Shown here one piece after another: positions 31,348-42,960 of a DNA stretch of 64,000 nucleotides (the stretch's first letter is position 1; every line of letters starts with the position of its first letter). Where the stretch lies: positions 29,153,345 through 29,217,344 of the forward strand of contig CM034541.1 of the NCBI GenBank assembly GCA_020002185.1, written 5' to 3'. A model generated the notes under the pieces. That model was not told where the DNA came from, made no database searches, and saw only the letters and a list, made by a program, of their open reading frames with translations. The DNA comes from Paraescarpia echinospica (taxonomy: Eukaryota > Annelida > Polychaeta > Sabellida > Siboglinidae). The position numbers were made by a program, and so were the translations under genes.

Positions 31348-33890
31348 GTTACAAGCGGGCGCGTGTATATCGTAGATAGCCGGTACCAAATTTATCGCTG
31401 TGTATCGGCAACCGACAGACGTAGTCATATACTAGGGCCGTCTCGCGGCGTTTCGTTTACCATCGCCTCGACCTTGAAGTGCCGCTCTGCGAGTAGAACA
31501 ACTGGATCTCAACGACAGGTTAGGAGAGAACTTCCTTCATTTGTTAAAAGGACGGTTTCAATGATATAATAATTATAAACATCACCGTTAGTATTAAGTT
31601 GATGTCGCATTGTGTTGATAAAACCTGGGAACGTGGTTTTGATCAGTGTTTAACAGCGGAATAGTAAGGCTATGGTTGAACCATCTACATGCATTATGGA
31701 GCGAAAAGGTGATATCTGTCCAGTTCTCCGAAATATGTTACTGTTATCGTGACTACCATAAATAGTTTACGGAGTACCTTCCATGCGGTTCAGTTAGTTC
31801 CGTGGTGAAGTTTACCGAGGCCGCCTTCAAGGATCCGTACCACTATTTCAACCAGCCGGAAGATGCTGTCACTGTACGACGTTATGAAAACTACATGTGT
31901 AGAGCGAACGTTACGTCAGATGTGTTCAAAGTAAGAGCCGCTCTTCTCTTGGATACACCCAACCCTGGCAGAAGTGTTCGCCCCCGTCTACAGCTGATCC
32001 GGTGCTTTAAGATGAACAAATAAAATATGCATTAATGTAGGGTACATTCATTGTACAGATCTGTGATCTGGCTAGGCAAGGGGCTCAGACAGAAGTAGGC
32101 GATTCGTAGTGTCTCAGTGGCTTGACATTTGCTAGACTCATCGCTTAACGAATATATACAAAAAAGTGTGTCCACGATACATTCATTTAAAATGTTGTCT
32201 TATGTATTACTGTTACATTGCCTGTGTCTTTCGGAAGAGACACTAAAAGCCGTTGGTCCCTTCCATCTGGTGTCTGTGCTAGGCAATGTTTACAACCACA
32301 TTAAACATTATAATAAATATACATTAACCACTCATATAGCATTAACACTGACTTTATTAATAAGTAAATATTGGCTAAATAGCATACAAATTCAACAGAT
32401 CAATACATGACAATTAAATACAATATTCATACTCCTAGTTCACTGACTGTGTTATGACAGGTTGGGTGAACACTGCAGGCTCTGTACCGACAAATAATCA
32501 ACTGGCACTGCTTCATAATGTAATGTTCTGCATTTTAACATGAACTTAATGAAGTAATGTTTATAAATTGTTCACAGTATTCCGTCGCTGAATCCAAATG
32601 CACCAAATACAAAACTGGTGTCTGCGTTACTCCCCATGGCCCATGGGAGTCAAGACATGAAGAAGTCTGGTTTGCTCATAATACAGTCTTTTTGTAATAT
32701 TGGAAGTTGATTGTCTCATAATTTAATGCCAGTACGCTGCAAGATCTGTGCAGCAAGGTTCATATTTCAGTACCTTATAAAATAACGTTGTGTTCTTCAA
32801 CATGAAGTATATAAGTAATGTTCGTGTCGTGTTGAGTGGATACTGTTCATTGTAGATATCAGATATATAATCAGCCAGATTAAATGTGTACGTATGCAGG
32901 CAAGTGATGGGTGTCATATTCAGACGACTCTCTGGCTTGGTACCTTCGCAGTTAACTGTGAGACATAGATCAACGTAAGATCAGTGTCACTGCATGTAAT
33001 TGCGAACAATATCTGAAATAAAAAGGCCATCGTGTATCATATAATGATAACTGTTTTGATTCTACATGCAAATCTTGTGAAATAATGTTAATATCCCTGC
33101 CTCTGTTACTTAAGAGAGCAGTGACTCGGCGGTCATATTTGCTGCGCTGTAGACTCAGTCCAGAAGATGGCGCCACTATCCAATTTTAAATGGCTTATTG
33201 CCATGAGACTGCTTGGGATCTAATTGCTTTGGTCTGACGTATTCGAAAGTTTTCAAGTTTACGTGATTATGACGTCACGCCGGCTTGGAGAATGGCTCAG
33301 TCGGTGTCGGTCAGTGTAGTGGATACAATGTAGTCTGGCGTGGTCTGGTCTGTTTTAGGCTGGTCAGGTTTGATCGGGCGAAAAGCGCCGCTGAATCACG
33401 GCCTTTCAAATAATCTTGTTGAACACACAGCTATCGCATTTCACGGACGGCGTCATTTTGGCCAGTAAGCCTACGTTATAAGTTCCTGCTTCAACAACTA
33501 CTTTTTTGTTGGAAAACGAATATTCTGTTTGATAAATTAAACTCAAACAATGAAAAAAGCACACATAATTATTTATTAATTTAACATTAACCATATGTCT
33601 AATCTTGGAATGTTATAAAATATTCTGGACACTTCACAGCCTCACACAACAGCCCGCGTTAATAAAAATTTGGTTTTATTGCTCACGGGTTGAACATCTA
33701 TTTGTAATCATGCTTGCCATTAATTTATGTGATTCCGCTTTCTAAACTCGTTATTGTGCAATGCAGTTCATTCGATTATTAAACAAATCGACATCAGCGT
33801 CAGGATCAACTATATGGCATTTGGTAAAGCCCCGCTCAGACTATTGACTTCTACAACTTCTACAACAATCGCCGACATCTACAACTGTCC
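31348..33890. other. No gene recognised; one SINE-like piece at 32214-32285
   Basis: Open frames at 31339-31569 and 31802-32023 (FTEAAFKDPYHYFNQPEDAV...) do not resemble anything I know and lack clear splice sites. At 32214-32285, 'ACTAAAAGCCGTTGGTCCCT' is copy 3 of the dispersed family. The remainder is featureless. Confidence 0.45.
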
Positions 33891-33894
33891 AGTT

Positions 33895-34070
33895 GTCAGT
33901 GTGAGCGCTCTCAATTGTTGGGTACAACTTCTACAACAGGTGTATCAAATTCGAAAAATGAATCTGGTCCAACATTTGTCCATAGTCTGAGCGCTAACCA
34001 CAACTCAACGTCACGCACAATTGGCAATGTGAGCGCACATAACAGTTGGGTACAACTTCTACAACAGTAC
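33895..34070 (+). promoter_or_regulatory. Duplicated promoter-proximal motif upstream of the MADF exon
   Basis: GTGAGCGC followed by a gap and GTTGGGTACAACTTCTACAA occurs at about 33900-33941 and again at 34030-34067. A third GTGAGCGCAC is at 35018. The repeats stop about 50 bp before the ATG. This could be a duplicated control block or element end; there is no TATA box. Confidence 0.35.
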
Positions 34071-34118
34071 GTAATACGTACGGCTTCGACCAGCCAATCA
34101 GTGCAATCGGCAATCACC

Positions 34119-34269
34119 ATGGCAGAATGGAATGGAGAAAAAGAAGTAGAACTGATCGAAATGTGGCGGGCGTCCCCCATATTTTATGCAACTACAGCAA
34201 AGTCGTACACAAACAAGGGGAATAAATATGCGGCTGTTTCCCAGATAGCGAAGCATTTTAACACATCCC
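34119..34269 (+). CDS. First exon of a MADF-domain protein (rest not found)
   Basis: The ATG sits in a strong context (CACCATGGC). It reads MAEWNGEKEVELIEMWRASP, FYATTAKSYTNKGNKYAA and VSQIAKHFNTS, followed by a consensus donor C|GTAAGT. The pattern of E(L/I)I..W...P.(L/I)(Y/F)......Y.NK..K..A...IA is the first half of the MADF fold. MADF is a Myb-like DNA-binding domain found in transcriptional regulators and in accessory proteins of PIF/Harbinger transposons. The second half (W..LR..Y) should lie in a later exon, but I could not find it by 37 kb. It could be a live gene with a long intron, a stray exon, or part of a DNA transposon. Confidence 0.65.
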
Positions 34270-34329
34270 GTAAGTATGTTTTAATCGACTCAAAGTTATT
34301 GCAGTTTGCAGACGCAGCGACAGTGTAGG

Positions 34330-35925
34330 CTGTACTATTTGCAGTTATTAGGGCCAATTCCAAATACAATATTCAATAAGGAAATATTATGTGTAGAGAT
34401 AGATAGTATGGGTTCATATGTATTAATGTTTCAGAAACACAGGCTTCTATTTTAAATATTCTTTGTTCAGCTTTTGTCAAGGCTACCCAGCATGCCCGCA
34501 CTTGCACTAACGACTGCGATCACAGCCAAACCTAGAGAAAAAAATTGACAGACGCGCCATTGTCAGTTTCAGTGTTTATACGTATTTGTATGCGCACGCA
34601 TATTGGTAAAATAATGACAGCTCCCTTACCTAACAAGAAATGTGCACTGCATTACCTTTCATTATTGATGATCTTGTCGGAACACTCAGTTCTTCGTATG
34701 GCATTAAAGCATAATCTACGTCTATCTTTGTGAAAAGTGTGTGTGGCTTTAGGTATTTTGTAGAATTACAGGCGTGGGTGTGTGACAACGCAAACACACT
34801 CGCTACTGTCTTGTGTATGTTTGTCTCTTCCGCCAGTATGCGCGCTGCCTCATCGCGAGTCGTCACTAAACCAAAGCATTTAAACGCTTTGATTAAACTC
34901 GTCTATTGTAGTGACATAAATCCGATAGGAGCGACATGGATTTGTACGTTATATACGCAGATGACGCCAGGATCGTAAGTAACGTCATGCTGGCAAGTCG
35001 CCGACTGGTTAGCCCACAGTGTGAGCGCACCGGGAATCGGCGGAAATACAACGGTAAACGTTGCGTTTGCCAACTCAGTTGTTGAAGTCAATAGTCAACA
35101 GTTTTGACCGTCGAATGGATTACGTAAGTTATTCCAATTAGAGCGGTTTTTATTTTACCGGTTTCCATGGAGGTTTACTACCGTTACCGTCACGTGTGTA
35201 CTAGGCCTGTTTTCAATCAGCAGCTAGTGTCCTTCTTTTAGGTCAAACAGAACTGTTCTAGAAAGCACCCATGGCGCTGTCAGTTGACATAGGCGGACCT
35301 AGAGGGACTGACCTTAGGCATTTGGCCTGCCCGCAGACCTTTTATAAAGGGCCCACGCGACCGGGCCCCCTGGACCGTTTTGAAATGTGGCCCCGTTCAG
35401 CCGATTATAATAAGCTGAGGATACGGCCGCGCAGCGAAGACAATTTTTCAACGGCAACCCCCCTCGTCTCTGTCTTCCGATAACATAATTTCAGCCGAGA
35501 CAGCGGCTGACATTATGGCGGCGCGGCAGCGACAACATTTCTACCACACCATTTGGTTCGACCACCAGTTTTTTGTGTGTCACCCTTAGACTCGATTAAT
35601 TGTCTGGATCCGCCCCTGGTTGACCCAACATTGTCAGCAACCAGGCTACTGAGATACCCTGCTTCTATGTTACGGATAGTCCTGTAGATTACGTGAGTAG
35701 GTTCTTGGTCAATAAATAAACAAATGCGCTGTTGCGTAGACCAATGCTTGACATTCTGAGTAGCGCCCTGTGAAACGACAATTCTCCGAGACCACAGCAG
35801 AACATACTTTCACAAGATATCTATATTCAGCTCTCTATTCTCAAATTCTTTGAAATTCGTGCAAACAAACTCTTAGAAAAGTTGTTTTGAGTGAAGTAGG
35901 CCTACTTTGAGTGAAGTAGGCCTAC
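34330..35925. other. No gene recognised
   Basis: A short open frame at 35271-35483 is GC-rich (RFEMWPRSADYNKLRIRPRS) but matches no family I know. No coding exon that could extend the MADF protein is evident. Confidence 0.45.
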
Positions 35926-35928
35926 TTT

Positions 35929-37200
35929 AAAAGCGAGGTCATGCTTAACAAATATGTTATGTTTTTTGGAAGACATCACTAGGTGGGTAGATGAGGGATC
36001 ACCAGTAGATATCATCTATTTAGATTTTCAAAAAGCTTTCGACAAAGTACCACATCAAAGATTACTCCTTAAGCTAAAGGCCCATGGCATAGGAAATGGT
36101 ATAATAAACTGGATAGAAAAATGGCTGAATGACAGAAGACAACGTGTAGTAGTTGATGGGGAGGCTTCAAACTGGAAATCGGTATTGAGTGGGGTACCAC
36201 AGGGATCAGTACTAGGACCTATATTATTCTTAATATATATCAACGATTTGGACGATGATATAACAAGCAAGGTGTTAAAATTTGCGGATGATACAAAAGT
36301 GTTTAGAAGGATTAAAAGTGATGGAGACAGACAGCATTTACAAGATGATCTTGATAGGTTGATGAAATGGTCTGAAAAGTGGCAAATGCTGTTCAATTTT
36401 GGGAAATGTAAATGCCTCCACACAGGTCATGGGAATGAAGAGGTAAAATATAAAATGGGGGGTACTGTTCTAAGTACTACTGTTAAAGAAAAGGACTTGG
36501 GGTTAACCATTAGTGCTGATATGAAGGTTTCAGAGCAGTGCGGAATTGCAGCGTCAAAGGGAAATCAAATCCTTGGATTAATTAGGCGAAATATAGCGCA
36601 TAAGAAAAAAGAATTAATAGTACCGTTGTACAAAACAATAGTGAGGCCTCATTTAGAATATTGTATACAAGCATGGAGGCCATATCGCAAGAAGGACATA
36701 GATATGCTAGAAAAAGTACAGAGGAGAGCGACTAAAATGATACCAAATCTGAGGGATCTTAGTTACGAAATACGCCTAAAAGAATGTGGTTTAACAACAT
36801 TAGAGACCAGGAGATTGAGAGGAGATCACATAGAAGTGTTTAAAATATTGAATGGTTATGAAAATATTGATAGAAAATTTTTTTCTCAGTTAAGAAAAAT
36901 AGAAGGACCAGAGGACATGAAGCTACATTAGTAAAGGAGCAGTGTAGATTAGATATAAGAAAGTTCTCATTCTCACAAAGGACTGTAAATGAATGGAACA
37001 GATTATCTCCTGATTGTGTTGGTGCTAGTAGCGTGAATATGTTTAAAAATAAAATCGACACACCTTAAAAAGGCGGGATACATGTAGATAAAAAGTATTG
37101 GACTCTCGATAAGCCAAAAGGCTTCCTTGTCCACCTGCCATCCAGAGTAATTTTCTGGATGGCAATCTTGTTGTTAAATCTTGTTACTTAGAGTCACTAA
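35929..37200 (+). mobile_element. CR1-like LINE (family A), best copy: near-intact reverse transcriptase, 5'-truncated
   Basis: An open frame at 35954-36931 (325 codons) covers the RT from SCLTNM onward. It has YLDFQKAFDKVPHQRLLLKL, SGVPQGSVLGPILFLIYIND, KVLKFADDTKVFRRI (catalytic FADD intact), WSEKWQMLFNFGKCK, KDLGLTISADMKVSEQC and RPHLEYCIQAWRPYRKKDID. One missing base near 36912 shifts the last 55 codons (TLVKEQCRLDIRKFSFSQRT, NEWNRLSPDCVGASSVN), which continue to a stop before the 3' UTR. It ends at the ATCTTGTTGTTAAATCTTGT motif. It lacks the endonuclease, so it was truncated on insertion. It is the youngest-looking member of the family here. Confidence 0.92.
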
Positions 37201-37720
37201 ATAGACCAAAACAGAAAGTCTCTCTAGAGACGCCTACTGCCCAAAATCGTGCATAATATCTGCTGTGTAAGTGCGTGTCACATGGTTGTTATACAAGATC
37301 AGACACTGTATTAGTAAATGTTTTGTTAAATTATTTGATTTGTTTTATCTCCTGTTGAGCTGACAAAATGCGGTACACTTAGTCGACGAAACATTGACTC
37401 AGACAGAAGTCCAGGCCAACTCCTTTGCTGCAAACTCTATGAAATGTAATTTTTTCCCGAAAAAGGTATGCTTTGTTCATTGTTATGAAACAACTGTTTG
37501 TTACTTCTTATTCTTCACAATAGCGTGGTGACCTCGGTACAAGGTAATTTAATGCTCATATATACTTCACATCTGTGTGGTGACCTCTGTACAGAGGAAT
37601 ATCCCACAGTAACCATATGCGTGGGTCTAATTTAAAGTAAGGTTGATAACAACAATATATTACGAAGTTTAGCTTTGATTAATTGACTCAATGACCTAAT
37701 GTCTGAAATGGTTGACTGTT
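37201..37720. other. No gene recognised
   Basis: AT-rich sequence between the LINE end and the 180-bp duplication; no coding signal. Confidence 0.5.
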
Positions 37721-38080
37721 TTTTCCTATATAATTTTCAGTGTTATGTTTAATTTGAACAGTACAAAGTTAGGGCATCAAGAAACTGGCAAACTATATCC
37801 CAAATGACGGTTTACCCTTTTTGATAATTAAAAAATAACGATTGTTAGACCCAACTTAGCAGTAAACATAAATTGTCTATTCTACTACAAAAGTATTGAT
37901 TTTTCCTATATAATTTTCAGTGTTATGTTTAATTTGAACAGTACAAAGTTAGGGCATCAAGAAACTGGCAAACTATATCCCAAATGACGGTTTACCCTTT
38001 TTGATAATTAAAAAATAACGATTGTTAGACCCAACTTAGCAGTAAACATAAATTGTCTATTCTACTACAAAAGTATTGAT
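37721..38080. repeat. Perfect 180-bp tandem duplication
   Basis: Bases 37721-37900 and 37901-38080 are identical by eye over the full length. They start TTTTCCTATATAATTTTCAG and end TACTACAAAAGTATTGAT. A zero-difference duplication in decayed AT-rich DNA points to a very recent event or an assembly artefact. Confidence 0.95.
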
Positions 38081-40452
38081 TTATGGCATAATTATTAACC
38101 ACCACTCTACTGTCTACTGGTTCTTTGTGCCCTTCTAAGGGTTTGTATAGCGCCTGGAGATATGATAAAGGTGGCAGATATTATGTATGGAATGTATTAT
38201 TTTATGTTTTGTTTGTTTATTATACTTATTTCATGTTCTACGTTTTAGAGGATGATCAGTATATGAAGTTGAAACACTGTTGTACGATGTCTGAACAAGA
38301 AAAACAACCGACTCCTCCAATGCAACAAAAACAGACTGCACAAAGACACATTGTTTGATCGTCACTTTCTGGACACATGCTGCATCTGCAAAATAAAAGA
38401 ACTCTAAATCCAAGTCGACGCGATTTCTTTGCACGCTCATATTTCTTTCATTTGGTTAACACAAATTTATTAAATCTTTACTATCAAACATTTAAATTTT
38501 GTCCGTAGGTATGGATATAAAACGCTATTATCGTATTGGTAAAGTGATTTTTGTAAGGATTTAGTTACTATTTCACTGACATTTCTCTCACTCAGAATGT
38601 TTTGATTTTACTAACTTATATTTCACTGTCTGTTGAAATTAGTGCTCAGAACTCTTGTTAATTTGTTTCCACATTATTTCTGACATCAGTCACTAATGCT
38701 GTTTGACCACGCCGGGCATTGCCTAGGCCAAGAGAGAGGTTATCATAAAGTCTTCCAAAGAGAATCAGTTGCCTTTTGGAGTAATTGATTAACTTTATAA
38801 AACAACATTTTGTTTGTAATTGATAGTAGATGCTAATGTCTTGGTTTTAGTTGTTGGTTCGATCCCAACTGGTATTGCACTTTGTGCAAAATTACCCCTG
38901 GCATGGGCTTATTGACCGAAACATTGCATCTCCTCTTGTAATTATATTGATGTTGAATTGGAAATGCTCACCAAACAGTTATTATTTTCAACATTTAATT
39001 AATTGACTTTGACTAATTATTTCTGGTGTTGTGGAAATGATGCATTATAATTGATTACATTAATAAATATTTGCCCTGGAAATGACAACATAATGAGTCA
39101 AATCCCTTATATTAAAATAATGGCTTATTTTTAGGGTATTTTAATAAACTTATGCTGGGCAAAATTTTAAAATAAAGGCATTGGGTAAGGTCCTGCTAGG
39201 GCACTTTCCCTAAAAATGAATGTACAGTGTATACATATCCATTGACTTAGATTATAAAAAGATCTTCAATCCACCAAAACTTAGATAAGATAGCAAATGT
39301 CTACAAGTGTTAATGTAAAGCGTATATGTAAAGAGCTGTTCTGGAATTTAAGTAAATAAATCTAAGTTTCAAAATCATATAACTAAATTGCAGGGTTAGT
39401 TTTCTGCCGAGCAGAAAGGTATTTCTGCCATGCCCATGGCAGAAATAGGGTAGAAAGGGGAGCTTTTCCCCAGGGTAGCATTTGCCCAGAGGGGCTTTTG
39501 TCCAACTACTTGCATTCATGTGTGAATTTTGTTGTGCCCATGTGTTAGTTATTGTAGCAGCACATTTGTACTTCCAGTGTATCATTACAACATAACATAC
39601 ACACTATGTGCCACATTTGAATGTCATGCATGTAATATTTCCATGCAGTCCATTTACATATATAATGTAAAACTTCAACAGCCGTTTTCTTCATTTTCAT
39701 TTTTTGATCCCTCCCAGATTCACTGCTCCATAACTTTGCCAATTTTTGTAGCAGTCATAATTTTTGAAACCGTGTAAAGCACCCTACCCAACCTTTATAA
39801 GAATGTAAGAAAACAATGTTACAATTTTTTTGACTTATCACTCATTTGGTTAGGGGTCACATATAGACTTATTAGTCCAAAGGACTTCATGGCCACTTGG
39901 CCACTTTTTACTCTTTCTCCTATCTCTGCTCTCTCAGTCCATGTGCAGCCTAGTTTTATTACCAGCCTAGAAGTCGGCTGGTAATTATAATTAGTTATCA
40001 CCTGGTCATCTTGTGGTCAATGGAAAGTTTGGTTTTGAAGCACCTGACCACTGTTGTATCCAACTAACCAGGCTAGCTGCTAGAGCTTGCTATTGTTTCA
40101 GTGTTTGGGTGAGTTGATAAGACATGTTTGCTAGCTGTCTGTGTCTTAGTAACTTGTTGGGGCTGGCACCACAAGATGACACTGTAATGGTGTAAGAAGG
40201 AAATAGAAATGTTGATATTGATAGCACAGGTAGAAAGTATTTCTGCTGCATGGTTTCTTCCATGAGGACAAAAACATGCCAACCCTGCTCAATTGTTATG
40301 CTAGAAACAAGTATCTTGAGCACTGAATTGGATGATGCTTCAAATGAGAGGTAAACAATGGTCTAGTTAATGTAAAAAGGACAAAGTACTTGTATTCTGC
40401 ACTGCAAATATTATTACAATGAACCTTACAACACAGTCAAAACTAGTTCATA

Positions 40453-40503
<51 letters not shown>

Positions 40504-41275
40504 CGTGCGTACATGTGTGTGTTAAGAAAACATGTAAATGTAAAATAGTGGTGGTAGGAAGCCCCATGTAACTGCATCCATCTAATAGGCCTGTATTGCT
40601 ATGACTTTGTCATTGAAGGAGCTACATGAAGATGCGCACGAAGACCGTAGAAACAGAACTTGCTGAATGAGAAATCAGTCAAGCAGCAAGCAGACAGCAA
40701 GCAGACGGTTCAAGCTGTGGTATATTTGTCCTTATGTTAAGTCTTTCTTATAATAAGTATTTGCAGAACATTTTTTGTATTTACACATTTTGCTTGGTCA
40801 GTCGCCATCTAGTTATGTTTTTATTTAATCACAGTCCATTCCATATATCTGATTTGGTTTATTTAATGTTACTAACTGGTTAGTACCTTCCCTGTATGTT
40901 AAATGAGATTTAAATATTATATGTTGTACTACTAACCACTATACAAGTACTTGATCACTAGCACCAAGTAAATACACTGGTTCAAGTTAATTTATCTGGT
41001 CCATCTCCAGCCTATAGCCTAGTGTTAGAAATGTCTTAAACAGTTAGATCAGGCATAACACCATAATTGACTACAGTTTTATTAAACAGTATTACTAAAT
41101 GAAGAAATAATTACTAATGTAGAATGCTGAGGCTTTGGCAAAGGGTGTGGCAGTTGGCCTGATGGGTCAGGCCCAGGCTTCTCACTACCGAGAGTTCGTG
41201 ACCGCCCGACGGGTGGAAGAGGGCAGCAGTGATTCTTGCTGCAATCCAACCTGCCAGCCCAATAGACTGTACACT
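38081..41275. other. No gene recognised; (TG)n microsatellite at 40459-40515
   Basis: I see no splice-bounded conserved peptide. An open frame at 38125-38358 carries AT-rich Tyr/Val/Phe runs typical of chance. A pure TG tract followed by GCGTGCGTGCG lies at 40459-40515. Confidence 0.5.
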
Positions 41276-41396
41276 GTACTAAGAGAATACAGTAGAACTG
41301 TACTAAGAGAGTACAGTAGAACTGTACTAAGAGAGTACAGTAGAACTGTACTAAGAGAGTACAGTAGAACTGTACTAAGAGAGTATAGTAGAACCT
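41276..41396. repeat. 24-bp tandem repeat (about 5 units)
   Basis: AGTAGAACTGTACTAAGAGA plus GTAC, repeated nearly perfectly. The unit contains an internal inverted repeat (AGTAC...GTACT), so single strands could fold. A nearby open frame (41135-41410) only reads through it. Confidence 0.95.
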
Positions 41397-42525
41397 CACA
41401 ATGTAGTTAACCCTGCAAATTGGCACCCTGTCACTGTGTTAATTTTTGATCATTTATCATCAAGCAACTTTTCTCTTTAAGGTGGTTATACTGTACAGTG
41501 AAGACTGTGTAATGTGTGCAACTTGGCCTAAAAATTACAAACAGGAGGATAATGTTCCTCAAAGATCTATGCAAGTTACTAATGGAAACTTAGCAAATAA
41601 ATTGTTGGCAAAGTTATTCATTGCTGAATTGATTAGTGAAAGAATTCATGTTTTGAGAAACAATGTTGAAAGTTTAATGCACAACATTTGTGACCCACCA
41701 AAATGAGACACTACTCGAGAAATTCATACGTCAATAATAACTATATTCTCATTACTTCCAGAGATATAGCTATTTTAATGTTAAAAATGCAAAAGTATGG
41801 TTTCAAGAAAAACAGTTTTAAAGTTTTCTCTCAGCTGGCTATGGTTTTTACTTTCTTGACTGTGGTTTTAATTGTCGGCTGTGCTTTTTCACTTTGTGGT
41901 TTCACACTGACTGCTGGCAGTAGTTTAGAGCATTGTCAGCAATAAAAAAATTGACAGTTGTCACAAAACTAAGTACGAAACACATGTTGGTAAAATGTTT
42001 ACAATTTTCACATCACAACTAACACATGACAGATTTGTCTATTCACGATGGATACTCAATAACAAATTGTGACAGTGACGGCTCATAACTCGTAATGACC
42101 ATCAGTAAGAAGTGTCTCATTTTGGAATGGTGGGTTACATTTATGAATTCAGCCAACGCACAGAGAAAATGCATATTTTATAGGTGTTGTTGTTTGGTAT
42201 AGTTGGTCTTTGGGGTAAGAAAATGATACGTTGAGTGCGCGCATAGGTTAGTTTGTTAGGAGCCAGCAAGTTTGGCTACGAATGTGCTTAAATGTTTCTT
42301 TTATGAAGTTGTCGATGTATAGTATATTAATATATTGGCAAAGACTGAAAACAGTTCAATGCAGTCAGTTGAATGTGTTGCTAATAATACCAAATATCGA
42401 TTGGTTGGTTGGCTGGTTGGTTGGTTGTTTAGCCTAGATGACTTGTGGATTGGATTTGTTAAATTGTACACCACAGAACATGATATTGTACATAATAAAC
42501 TCAGTTGTTATTGAATAAGAGATGT
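41397..42525. other. No gene recognised
   Basis: Two open frames lie end to end: 41446-41706 (VILYSEDCVMCATWPKNYKQ...) and 41703-41945, the latter with a hydrophobic VFTFLTVVLIVGCAFSL segment. Neither resembles a family I know, and neither has a good splice or polyA context. Confidence 0.4.
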
Positions 42526-42529
42526 ACGT

Positions 42530-42960
42530 CTACAGTAGTTTCGAAATTAAGTAGAAAACAGTTTATTTTGTATAACCAATCAGATTCGGAAGTAATGACA
42601 GCCACATGTGTTGTTCCACAAGGATCCATGCTAGGTCCAGTTCTGTTCATGTTATATTAAAACAACATTGTTAAAACAATAAATATGTTATTTACAGATG
42701 GCACAAATAGGTTTCACTTACACACAAATGTTACTAGGCTTATTGAAGAAGTAAATTCAGAACACAATATGATATCAGCATGGATTCATTGTAACAAAAT
42801 ATCACTTACAATAAATAAAACAAATTTATTATATTTACTCCTGAAACATAAGACGATGATCATGATGTAATTAAAATAAATGTAATTAGTATAATTCAAG
42901 TTACTTCAATAACATGTTTAGGAATTTACCTAGAGGAAACCGGTCATTACATATTGTAAT
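42530..42960 (+). mobile_element. LINE reverse transcriptase fragment, degenerate
   Basis: It reads TATCVVPQGSMLGPVLFMLY, a stop where YIND is expected, then KTINMLFTDGTN (a broken FADD box), RFHLHTNVTRLIEEVNSEHN and SAWIHCNKISLTINKTN. The order VPQGS.LGP / (F)(A/T)D / W...N.LS.N..K is LINE RT. It differs from family A. Confidence 0.85.

Noticed and set aside
31802..32023. Open frame FTEAAFKDPYHYFNQPEDAV
   Set aside because: Composition looks coding-like, but no acceptor, donor or family match supports it.
41446..41945. Two adjacent open frames, the second with a hydrophobic segment
   Set aside because: No recognised family, poor start and splice context, and AT-driven composition; not strong enough to call a gene.
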